IMG/VR virus record: IMGVR_UViG_3300013126_003256
Coordinates: 1 to 28,977 of that record
DNA length: 28,977 nt
Strand: one strand, 5' to 3'
Source of the DNA: a virus
Below the pieces are notes generated by a model. The model had not been told where the DNA came from. It did no database searches and worked only from the letters and a program-made list of their open reading frames with translations. Below, piece by piece: positions 5,520 to 12,566 of the stretch (positions within the stretch are counted from its first letter, which is position 1; each line of letters begins with the position of its first letter). The translations under genes and the position numbers were made by a program.

Positions 5520-5710
5520 TTGCCACCCCCACGGGCAGCCCGCTCGGCCTTACGTTGCTCGCGACGGTGGCGCACAATGGTGCCGATAACATCGCCAAGG
5601 TCGCACAGGATTTCAGCCCATTCGTCCTCAGATATAACCCCATCGTTCTTTTTGGCTTTCTTGAGTTTGGCCACAACCCCGGCCAGCGTGACAATAATCA
5701 GCTCCAACAT
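5516..5710 (-). CDS. small hypothetical protein with repeat-encoded tail, 64 aa
   Basis: The ATG at 5710 with AGGGGGTG upstream is preferred over a TTG at 5734, which overlaps the previous gene. The N-terminus MLELIIVTLAGVVAKLKKAK could be a short membrane or amphipathic helix. An acidic helix (GVISEDEWAEILCDLGDVIG) and a strongly basic tail follow (RHRREQRKAERAARGGGK). The tail is encoded by copy 2 of the 44-bp repeat shared with the truncated M15C-like gene. The alternating acidic and basic helices suggest a small oligomeric protein. No family is recognised. Confidence 0.6.
   Translation of the reverse strand: MLELIIVTLAGVVAKLKKAKKNDGVISEDEWAEILCDLGDVIGTIVRHRREQRKAERAARGGGK
5528..5571. repeat. 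44-bp direct repeat, copy 2
   Basis: This copy is identical to 4583-4626. The repeats bracket the 121-residue gene, the HNH gene and most of the truncated M15C-like gene. Recombination between them would delete 945 bp, a multiple of three, and leave the flanking 64-residue gene with a normal end. Confidence 0.9.
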
Positions 5711-5720
5711 ATCACACCCC

Positions 5721-6065
5721 CTATGGAAAAACAAGCTCCCCGGCCGTTACCGCGCGCTGAGTCTCAGCAACAACCAACTTTGCGACCGCCCGCGAGTCGG
5801 CAGCGCTGAACTGCGTCCCGCTGAATAGATCGACCGCGTTGAAGTTTTGCAAACCCTCAATAGGGACCAACACCAGGAAGCTACCGTATACCTGGCCTGT
5901 TTCGCCGGATTGAACCAACTCAACGAACGTCGCCTGCGTCCCGCTGAATAGATCGAGCCAGTTGAAGTTGTGCAAGCTCTCAATGGGGACCAACACCAGA
6001 AAACGGCCGTATACCTGGCCTGTTTCGCCGGATTGAACCACCTCAACGAATGTTGCTTCTTTCAT
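5721..6065 (-). CDS. tandemly duplicated small protein, 114 aa
   Basis: ATG 6065 overlaps the preceding stop in ATGA and has GAGGCG upstream. The protein consists of two 41-residue copies in tandem, about residues 4-44 and 45-85. Each runs ATFVE(V/L)VQSGETGQVYG, then FLVLVPIE, then DLFSGTQ, with only about eight differences. A helical tail follows (FSAADSRAVAKLVVAETQRA). Strand-rich copies with a conserved SGETGQVYG turn suggest a small beta domain that may dimerise with itself. The gene follows the tail-tip and receptor-contact genes, so it may be a minor tail decoration or an accessory protein. The function is unknown. Confidence 0.7.
   Translation of the reverse strand: MKEATFVEVVQSGETGQVYGRFLVLVPIESLHNFNWLDLFSGTQATFVELVQSGETGQVYGSFLVLVPIEGLQNFNAVDLFSGTQFSAADSRAVAKLVVAETQRAVTAGELVFP
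5811..6056. repeat. two tandem 123-bp copies
   Basis: 5811-5933 and 5934-6056 are direct copies in frame with the 114-residue gene. They share long identical blocks and differ by scattered substitutions, so the duplication is not brand new. Confidence 0.9.
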
Positions 6066-7123
6066 AGGCGCCTCTTTACGGCCAACTTGGTCCAAACAAC
6101 GTCAGCGCGCAGCACTGTGCGCACCACCGCCCACAGGTCGGTGGCAGCCCACCGTGCACCACCGGCCGTCAGGGTGGATGCAAGAATGCGCCCCCCCGCG
6201 TCTACCGTGGCGTCATTGGGCGCGGTTGCCCCGAGCGTGTACCACGCTTCAGCGACTTGTCCGCCACGAAGGAGGAGGGACACCACCCACGCCCCTGCGG
6301 GTGTTGCTTCGTTTGCGGACCAACTTGTATTCCCATCGTTGGTCGAGGTGAACCGGTCCTGCCCGACCGCATCATAGTTCCCACGCACGGAAAGGTCGTT
6401 CCCGAGGGAAAAGTTGATCCCGCTGGACTTCATCAGCCCGGCCTGCCATGCGTCCGAACCGCCGGTCCAACCGGCCAAGCCGGAAAGGTGAAAATGTACC
6501 ACAATATCGCCGAGCACATCATCTGGGAGTGTCAACCCAAGGTGCGCTTCCAAGTCAATGCCGGCCGCCATATGGCCCGCCGACCCCGAAAGTCCTGCAA
6601 CCGTGATGCCAGATGCACCGGCTGAGACTGTGCCCCCGTTTGAGTTGTAATCCAACGTTTTGACTGCCGCGACCGTCACCGAACTGCGGGTGACATTGGT
6701 GGTAGCGTTGGAGGCGAGAGTCGCCGCATCCAGTCCGGTCAGGTCAAGGTCAAGTAGCGTTTCCCACCCGCCACTGGCGGGCGCGGCCACATGCACCATA
6801 GCCGAACGGCGAGCAGTCAATCCCTCGGCGTCAGTTACCCCAATCTCACAGCGGTACGACTTTCCGTCAGCTACAGGAATAACGTAGGGCCCTTGGGCGC
6901 TTCCGCTGCTTGGGGTAACAGATGAGCCCGCTTCATCCTTTACGCTCAGGTTGTAGGTCAATGGCGCGGTTCCGCCCGTTGCAGCTGGCCATTCCACCGT
7001 TGCGGTGGTGGTGCCCGCCGCAAGTGACTGCTCGGGGTCCGTTGCGGCGCCGATGGTCGGCGGGGATGCCGCTTCGCCTGGGACGCGAATAACGCGGTTG
7101 ATTGTTCGAGCCCTGGTGCGCAT
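6062..7123 (-). CDS. tail fibre or receptor-binding protein with FN3-like domain
   Basis: The 353-residue product begins with a short basic stretch. A fibronectin-III or Ig-like domain follows at about residues 18-112, with TATVEWPAATGGTAPLTYNL, then SYRCEIGVTDAEGLTARRSA. After a linker (PASGGWETLLDLDLTGLD) the rest is a Ser/Thr/Gly-rich beta region with VVHFHLSGLAGW and AWVVSLLLRGGQ, which resembles a lectin-like or jelly-roll sandwich. In the late operon it comes after the tail-tip genes, where siphoviruses encode host-contact proteins. Receptor binding is inferred from domain type and position. It shares one base (TGATG) with the gene before it. Confidence 0.7.
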   Translation of the reverse strand: MRTRARTINRVIRVPGEAASPPTIGAATDPEQSLAAGTTTATVEWPAATGGTAPLTYNLSVKDEAGSSVTPSSGSAQGPYVIPVADGKSYRCEIGVTDAEGLTARRSAMVHVAAPASGGWETLLDLDLTGLDAATLASNATTNVTRSSVTVAAVKTLDYNSNGGTVSAGASGITVAGLSGSAGHMAAGIDLEAHLGLTLPDDVLGDIVVHFHLSGLAGWTGGSDAWQAGLMKSSGINFSLGNDLSVRGNYDAVGQDRFTSTNDGNTSWSANEATPAGAWVVSLLLRGGQVAEAWYTLGATAPNDATVDAGGRILASTLTAGGARWAATDLWAVVRTVLRADVVWTKLAVKRRL

Positions 7124-7464
7124 CAGCCCTCCACCTTGACCTGAATCACGGCGTTGGAGCTATCTACTGCGACAAACAATGACGGCGTTCGGTCTGCGCT
7201 GGTTTGGGTGTTGTTGAGCCAAACGAAGACCTGCCCTGCGGTGTATCGCGCGGTGACATTGGCGGATGGGGCGGCGCCATCGGTCCCGCTGTGGGAGAGT
7301 TGAAATGGGGCCGCGGATTCGTCAGAAGCGTTGCACCAAATCTCCACACTGCGCCACCATGGCGGCAAGATAATCTCTTGCAGCACATCGGCGGACGCGA
7401 GGGTGATCGCACGCAATAGGAGCGGGCCGTTGGGTTGGATGGTCCCGAGATTGACCTCAGACAT
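7123..7464 (-). CDS. small tail-tip-associated protein, 113 aa
   Basis: The protein starts MSEVNLGTIQPNGPLLLRAI and is predicted to be nearly all beta strand, with LQEIILPPWWRSVEIWCN, then ARYTAGQVFVWLNNTQ and a final SLFVAVDSSNAVIQVKVEG. That is the look of a single beta-sandwich module, as found in tail spikes or capsid and tail decorations. It lies between a lipoprotein and the FN3-containing fibre, coupled by TAATG and TGATG. A structural role is inferred from the position. I recognise no specific family. Confidence 0.65.
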   Translation of the reverse strand: MSEVNLGTIQPNGPLLLRAITLASADVLQEIILPPWWRSVEIWCNASDESAAPFQLSHSGTDGAAPSANVTARYTAGQVFVWLNNTQTSADRTPSLFVAVDSSNAVIQVKVEG

Positions 7465-7637
7465 TAGGTGTCCCCCGTATCGTCCGGCAAGCTGGGCGCC
7501 GCCTCGCTTGGGTCGAAGTGTAGCCCATGGGGTTGCTCATAGCAACAGGCGGGCAGGATTGGCCCCACGAATGGCGAGGGTTCGGGGTCTTCCGGACATG
7601 CGGTCAATACCAGGACTGCGAGAATGGCGCGGCTCAT
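7464..7637 (-). CDS. small lipoprotein, possible superinfection-exclusion type
   Basis: This 57-residue gene fills the gap between two tail genes. Its ATG overlaps the preceding stop in ATGA, and its TAA shares a base with the next ATG. The product begins MSRAILAVLVLTACPEDPEP: a short signal peptide with the lipobox LTAC, so Cys14 would be lipidated. Asp follows at mature position 4, and the mature protein is about 44 residues, acidic and Pro-rich, with a CC pair. Phage lipoproteins of this size near tail genes include T5 Llp and the Cor proteins of lambdoid phages, which block the phage receptor. A spanin-type lipoprotein is the alternative. The lipoprotein prediction is direct; the role is inferred. 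Confidence 0.7.
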   Translation of the reverse strand: MSRAILAVLVLTACPEDPEPSPFVGPILPACCYEQPHGLHFDPSEAAPSLPDDTGDT

Positions 7638-9223
7638 GCTTTGGCTCCTGGGAATAGGATAACCGTGAAAACCCAGGATGCGCCAGCCCAGCTTTTGCGG
7701 GTAATGATGGCGGGGACGCTCGATAGGTTGGCGGTTGAGTGTGTGATGCGCACCATATCGCCAACGTCCAAGAAAGCGTACTCAAGAGGCGCGGTATACT
7801 CGGCTGTCAGCTTTGCGCCTGTGCGTAGGGCCAAATATGCCCCCGCAACAAACTGGGCTGACGTTTCGTCTTGGCCCCAGGGCAGGTCCAACGTCGCAAC
7901 GGCTGAAGTCTCGCGATTGGATGCCTTGGCTCGCAGGTCGTTTTTTGCCGCGTAGATATTGCCTTCTCCGCGGTCGGTTTGGTATTCGGTGCTCATCCAA
8001 GCGAGGGCAGCGTTGATTCCGGCCTGGACCCGAACCGACGAAATGAACTCCGGACGCTCGGAAATGATGGCCCCCTGAAGGAGCCAGCCCGATGCCTCAA
8101 TGTCAATCGCTGCGGCTTCCATGCCCTGGGGGAGCGTTGGGTCAAGGTAAATCAGGACCAGCCCATCGGGGGATACCCGCATGGCGATTGGGAGCGTGGG
8201 GAGGATGACTTTGGAGAGGTATTCCCATGCGGTTGTATTGGGGTCGTTGAGATAGACCGCAAACGAAACCGCGCGCAATCGCTGCAAAGCGGCGGCCGAC
8301 CTTCCAAGATTGAGTGTTGCCCCTGACCGGCGAAGCAGGTATAGGATGACATCGGCAACCGAGCCTCCGAAGGCGCCGCTTGAAACCTCGGAAACACCAG
8401 ACGCGGTGGACCACTTGACCAAGTATTGGTTGGATGCGCTACTGACATGGGGGCCCACGCCTGTTGTGTCAATGGTGATATAGGTGTATGGAATACCGCT
8501 TGCGGTCAGTCCGTGGTGGATTGGAAACGTGTCCTCGTTTCCAAGCTCGTCTTGCACATCAACGCTGGTTCCTTCCGTGTCATAGCCTGCAATCAGAACA
8601 TCCACCTCGTTTGTGGGGTGGGGCCGATAGGTGAGGTAATACCCGGGGGTGGCGAACGTGTTGGTTAGGTCGCCCGGGGCATTGATCACCAAGGGCATCA
8701 TCGTGCCATAGAGCGGGCCGTCATTCGGCGCCAAGGCAACAACGGGAAAATCATCCTCCCGGATGACGAATGCCCGATCTATGAGGGGCCCGGAGAAGTC
8801 TTGGACCTCGCATTGAATGGTTGTGGCGAACCATGTGTCCGCCTTGGTGGCGTCCGCGCGTCCTGGGGAGTCAAGGCGCCCCTGGGCGACACGCTTGCGC
8901 CCCTCCCACGATTGGACGGGCACCCCCCGATAGACCTCCACCCAAGACAAGACGGCGGAGCACTCGCCAAGGTCAATGCCCCGCGCTGCGAGGTGGGGCA
9001 GAGACTCGGGGAGGTAGCCTTCAATCGCTGCGCTGGGGTTTGCGGGGTCAACGGTCAAGAGGTCAATCGACTCGTCGAAACGGACCGATGAAAGCCCGCC
9101 GTCGTAGCAGACACCCAATCCGGCGGCGGTCGTGAGCGTGATCGGCTCGGTGGCCAGATAGAACGTCCGGTCGCCCGGGATTTCAATCTCGACCAGCCAA
9201 ACCAGCGAAGACCCGGGGCGCAT
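7634..9223 (-). CDS. tail-tip or baseplate hub protein, 529 aa
   Basis: The N-terminus (SSLVWLVEIEIPGDRTFYLA) is a beta-rich module like those of distal-tail proteins. A long middle part follows with VYRGVPVQSWEGRKRVAQGR and RPHPTNEVDVLIAGYDTEGT. The C-terminal third has WEYLSKVILPTLPIAMRV-type helices and a strand-rich end with EYAFLDVGDMVRITH, which is typical of hub proteins related to T4 gp27 and siphophage tail tips. It would close the distal end of the tail tube and anchor the fibre proteins. It directly follows the 1110-residue tail gene (TGATG overlap). The hub assignment is based on layout and motif style. Confidence 0.65.
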   Translation of the reverse strand: MRPGSSLVWLVEIEIPGDRTFYLATEPITLTTAAGLGVCYDGGLSSVRFDESIDLLTVDPANPSAAIEGYLPESLPHLAARGIDLGECSAVLSWVEVYRGVPVQSWEGRKRVAQGRLDSPGRADATKADTWFATTIQCEVQDFSGPLIDRAFVIREDDFPVVALAPNDGPLYGTMMPLVINAPGDLTNTFATPGYYLTYRPHPTNEVDVLIAGYDTEGTSVDVQDELGNEDTFPIHHGLTASGIPYTYITIDTTGVGPHVSSASNQYLVKWSTASGVSEVSSGAFGGSVADVILYLLRRSGATLNLGRSAAALQRLRAVSFAVYLNDPNTTAWEYLSKVILPTLPIAMRVSPDGLVLIYLDPTLPQGMEAAAIDIEASGWLLQGAIISERPEFISSVRVQAGINAALAWMSTEYQTDRGEGNIYAAKNDLRAKASNRETSAVATLDLPWGQDETSAQFVAGAYLALRTGAKLTAEYTAPLEYAFLDVGDMVRITHSTANLSSVPAIITRKSWAGASWVFTVILFPGAKA

Positions 9224-12200
9224 CAGACCTCCTCAGTAATGGCGAAGGTTTGAGACCTCACCACCTCATCGTTGTTTTCTTCGCCTTGGATGGTATCAAT
9301 CGAAGTCTCACCTGATGCCCTGCCCACGATCAGTTGTTCGCGACGGTGATAGGTTGTTGCCGCAGTGATTGGGTGATCGATGCGCGGAAGATAGGCGACC
9401 AACTGACCATCTGCCTCGGCAACCAATCCACCCAACGTGCGAAGCGTGGCGCTGGGGGTGCTTACCGGCTCGCCAGAGCCCGCGCCATCGAAGTCGATAT
9501 AGTCCGGGTCGGGCGTTGTGTCCCAAAACTGGGACTCATCCAATCCATCTGCCCACGTCATTTCGACGATTCGGCGCTTTGGTGCCATGCGCTTGAGGTA
9601 GGTCGTTCTATCGTCCTGCTCTACAACTTGGCTTCCAAGTTGCTGAACCACCCGGCGGCCCCAGCTGTAGGGGTGCGCCAAGAGGTGGACCGGGCCGATA
9701 AGGACTTGCCCAACCGTATAGTATCCGTCAATCGTGGTCTGCGCGTCAATCACAATCCGCCAGCCTGCTGCGTTTCCCGTGTGCGGGAACACATAGGCTA
9801 CATCGGTCGATACGAAGGAGACGTTTCCGCTGGCAGGGTCGCCGGTTGCTACACCGTCAAGGATGCAGCGGCATTTTGGCCCGCTATAGGTGTTCGACCA
9901 ACGGCCCTCCGTGTTGAACCGAACGCGACGGCGGGCGGTCAATACCGGCCCGGAGGTGGTTCGGGTGTGGGCGATGAACTCGGACAACTCACCGGCCGCA
10001 AACATGGGATAGGTGCTGGCATTTCCGGCCGGGGTGATGGTGTTCCCGGTGCGGGTGAACTCCATCTCGGTCATGCCGTTGTCGAGGTCGGCGACCTTGA
10101 CCCAAGAGCCCGACCGGTATGCTTGGAGTTCTCCCGTCCGCCAGTTTACACCCCGGAGAATGAGCGCAGAAACGGCCCCGATGGGGAGCGAGTCTGCGGC
10201 TGCGTCGGAGACTTCCCCGAGCTGGAACGCCAAGGATTCCTCAACGCCATCCGCTTGCGAGCGCCACCCGAGACGGGGGGAGCGATTGACGTGCGGAAGG
10301 ATGCGGGCGGCCGAATAGTCGGCGGTCTGCTCAATCGCCCACGTCTGCCCCAGCAGGAACGGGCCATCAAGGCCGGAGACTTCCACCCCGGAGGTAGCGT
10401 AGGCCCCAGACGGAGGGGCGGGTAGGCGGCGGCCGGTGTGTCCGCTGGGGGAGTCCGTGGCGCGGTCCCAATCCCACCACTGGAAACGGCTTCCCACGTT
10501 GGAAACTTCCGACTTGTCTCCGAATGCCACCCCATGCCAATAGTGGCGATATTCAAGTGAGCCAGACGAAGGACCGACGAAAATGCCGAACTGTAGCCTA
10601 TGATTGCCGACCGTTCCGCCGTCATCGGTGAGGGTGAGTTCGCCTGCAAGCGAGGTCCAGCGCCGGGCGTTTGATGCTTCCCATTGGCGCCAGAATACGC
10701 GGGCCTTTCCGGTCGAGCCGTCAATCGCAAGGCGGAACTGTCTTGGTCCATCCGTCAATCCGGAGGCGGATGCAAGCTGGGAGCCTGACACCCCATCAAC
10801 GATACGGATTGCGGTAGACGATTGACGGATGACGACTTCGTAGCCATAAACGCCATCATCAACGCGGAGCTTGACCGACCCACGTTCGGTCGATACGTCG
10901 CCGCCGGTTGGGACATAGAACGCAACGTCTAACGCGGCACAGTCGCCGACATCGTTTCGCACGGTCGCGCCCGGGTCGTCGAACGTGTAATAGCGGGTGG
11001 ATGCCAGAGCCCCAGAGCCAAGTGTGAGATAGGGCGAGGTATGCACCGAAGTCGCTACACCAGCAAGCGATTCGGTGTATTCGGGGCCCATGTTTTCGGG
11101 CTCTTCAAAGGGGAGCCAAGTGAGGTCCCACGTTGCGGCGTCCTCATAGCGGGCAATGCGATTGCACCGCGGCATGGCAATCTCGGTCCATCCGCCTAAA
11201 TGGAGCACGCAAAGGCTGTTGTCATAGGTTGTGGTGGGCCCATTGAACCGGTGGGCCATGAGGGCCCGGCCTTGGTGAAAGACCGCCTGATATTCGCGTG
11301 GCGCGACGTTGGTGGGCGTTCCCCCGCCGGTGGCATCGTTGGGGCCCCACCAGCGGCCGGAATAGCTGTAGCCGTCGCCAGACGCCACGTCTTGGCCCCA
11401 GTTCACCCAAGATGCGCCAAGGTCGTAGGATACCGCGACCTGCCCGCGGTATTGGTGAACGTCCGGGTCGAGTGTGTAGGCAACCGCCCAAGCCCAGATT
11501 GCACCCGTGTCGTCCGCAGCCAATGCAAAGCCGTGGGAGCTTTTTTGGCCAACTTGGTCGATAACATAGGTGGAGCCGATGCCTTGGTTCGATAGCGTCG
11601 CATAGGCGACCGCCATGGATTGGAAGGCGCTGGCGATTCGGTAGGTCTTGACGGTCAATCCGGTGGTTGCCGCCATTGCGACGAATACACCGTCAATCCC
11701 AACGATGGATAGTCCAAAGATGCCGGAAATGCTTTCGATTCGGTGTAGGGTTGCCCCCATGTCTTGGGATGCAAGGTGCACAACGGCTGGCGTTCCGGCC
11801 CCACCGTCCCACGTTTCAACCAACAGAATAATCTGGCCTCGTGTGTACGCGCCTCGGATGCGCTGAATCTCGGAGGTTGTGAAGCCGTAGACTGTGCCCG
11901 CATCCTTTGCGGCCGGAGCGGCCGCGATTGACCATGAGGCCCCGTCGTCGTCCGATACATAGGTATGGATGTAGCCTTTCGCGGATACCGGGTCGGCTAC
12001 CACGAAAAACAACACAAGCCGGGAACCCACGTTCAATAGACAGGGGTGGAACGCTGGGCGGCCAGCCTCGGTGAAAACGTCAACCGTTGTCCAACTTGTG
12101 GCGCTTGCAGCCTTGTGTTCAACGATAATGCCCTGCGTCCCCGCCGCGCTTCCTTTCTTCGAGGCGATGATGATCGCCTTGTTTGGACTGACCGCAATCG

Positions 12201-12555
12201 TCGGTTGTTGGCGATAATCGGATGCTGTGGCGCTCCAGGTCAAGGACTCCCAATAGGAAGTCTGGGCGGGGCCTTCCCATCCCATCCATTCCTCGCCAGT
12301 GTCTTCCGTGGTGAGGAACTGCGCTCCCTCGGTCCCGGGTAGCCCCGCCTCCGCAATGCGAACGTGCGCATCACCTGTGCTCGAACCGCGGGCCCGTAGG
12401 GTGCCCTGGTAGGCGCCTGCGGGCTCTGGGGTGCCTGGGCGTGGCGTCGCCTGGGTGTAGCTGCTCTGCGCGCCCCAAAGGCCCTCAGCGTCCGCCAAGC
12501 GCGGGTCCATGATGACGAGGGCTGCATACTGGTCGCGATTGGTGGCGGTCGCCAT
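9223..12555 (-). CDS. large tail protein with sialidase-like Asp boxes, 1110 aa
   Basis: The start at 12555 has AGGAG about eight bases upstream. About residues 105-460 carry Asp-box motifs SxDxGxxW: SDDDGASW (201-208), a degenerate SQDMGATL (263-270), ADDTGAIW (347-354) and SYDLGASW (376-383). This spacing fits a beta-propeller of the sialidase/BNR class. About 500-690 resembles a LamG-like sandwich (KLRVDDGVYGYEVVIRQ, RQFRLAIDGSTGKARVFWRQ). The C-terminal third is beta-rich (RRVVQQLGSQVVEQDDRTTY). Lying right after the tape measure, it is probably a tail-tip or fibre protein that contacts surface glycans. An active sialidase is not shown: I do not see a clear arginine triad. Confidence 0.75.
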   Translation of the reverse strand: MATATNRDQYAALVIMDPRLADAEGLWGAQSSYTQATPRPGTPEPAGAYQGTLRARGSSTGDAHVRIAEAGLPGTEGAQFLTTEDTGEEWMGWEGPAQTSYWESLTWSATASDYRQQPTIAVSPNKAIIIASKKGSAAGTQGIIVEHKAASATSWTTVDVFTEAGRPAFHPCLLNVGSRLVLFFVVADPVSAKGYIHTYVSDDDGASWSIAAAPAAKDAGTVYGFTTSEIQRIRGAYTRGQIILLVETWDGGAGTPAVVHLASQDMGATLHRIESISGIFGLSIVGIDGVFVAMAATTGLTVKTYRIASAFQSMAVAYATLSNQGIGSTYVIDQVGQKSSHGFALAADDTGAIWAWAVAYTLDPDVHQYRGQVAVSYDLGASWVNWGQDVASGDGYSYSGRWWGPNDATGGGTPTNVAPREYQAVFHQGRALMAHRFNGPTTTYDNSLCVLHLGGWTEIAMPRCNRIARYEDAATWDLTWLPFEEPENMGPEYTESLAGVATSVHTSPYLTLGSGALASTRYYTFDDPGATVRNDVGDCAALDVAFYVPTGGDVSTERGSVKLRVDDGVYGYEVVIRQSSTAIRIVDGVSGSQLASASGLTDGPRQFRLAIDGSTGKARVFWRQWEASNARRWTSLAGELTLTDDGGTVGNHRLQFGIFVGPSSGSLEYRHYWHGVAFGDKSEVSNVGSRFQWWDWDRATDSPSGHTGRRLPAPPSGAYATSGVEVSGLDGPFLLGQTWAIEQTADYSAARILPHVNRSPRLGWRSQADGVEESLAFQLGEVSDAAADSLPIGAVSALILRGVNWRTGELQAYRSGSWVKVADLDNGMTEMEFTRTGNTITPAGNASTYPMFAAGELSEFIAHTRTTSGPVLTARRRVRFNTEGRWSNTYSGPKCRCILDGVATGDPASGNVSFVSTDVAYVFPHTGNAAGWRIVIDAQTTIDGYYTVGQVLIGPVHLLAHPYSWGRRVVQQLGSQVVEQDDRTTYLKRMAPKRRIVEMTWADGLDESQFWDTTPDPDYIDFDGAGSGEPVSTPSATLRTLGGLVAEADGQLVAYLPRIDHPITAATTYHRREQLIVGRASGETSIDTIQGEENNDEVVRSQTFAITEEV

Positions 12556-12566
12556 CGGGGAGGCTC

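Noticed and set aside
9334-10425. 363-codon plus-strand open frame
   Set aside because: It lies opposite the well-supported 1110-residue tail gene, has a composition typical of antisense shadow frames (many Cys, Arg and Gly) and no recognisable domain.
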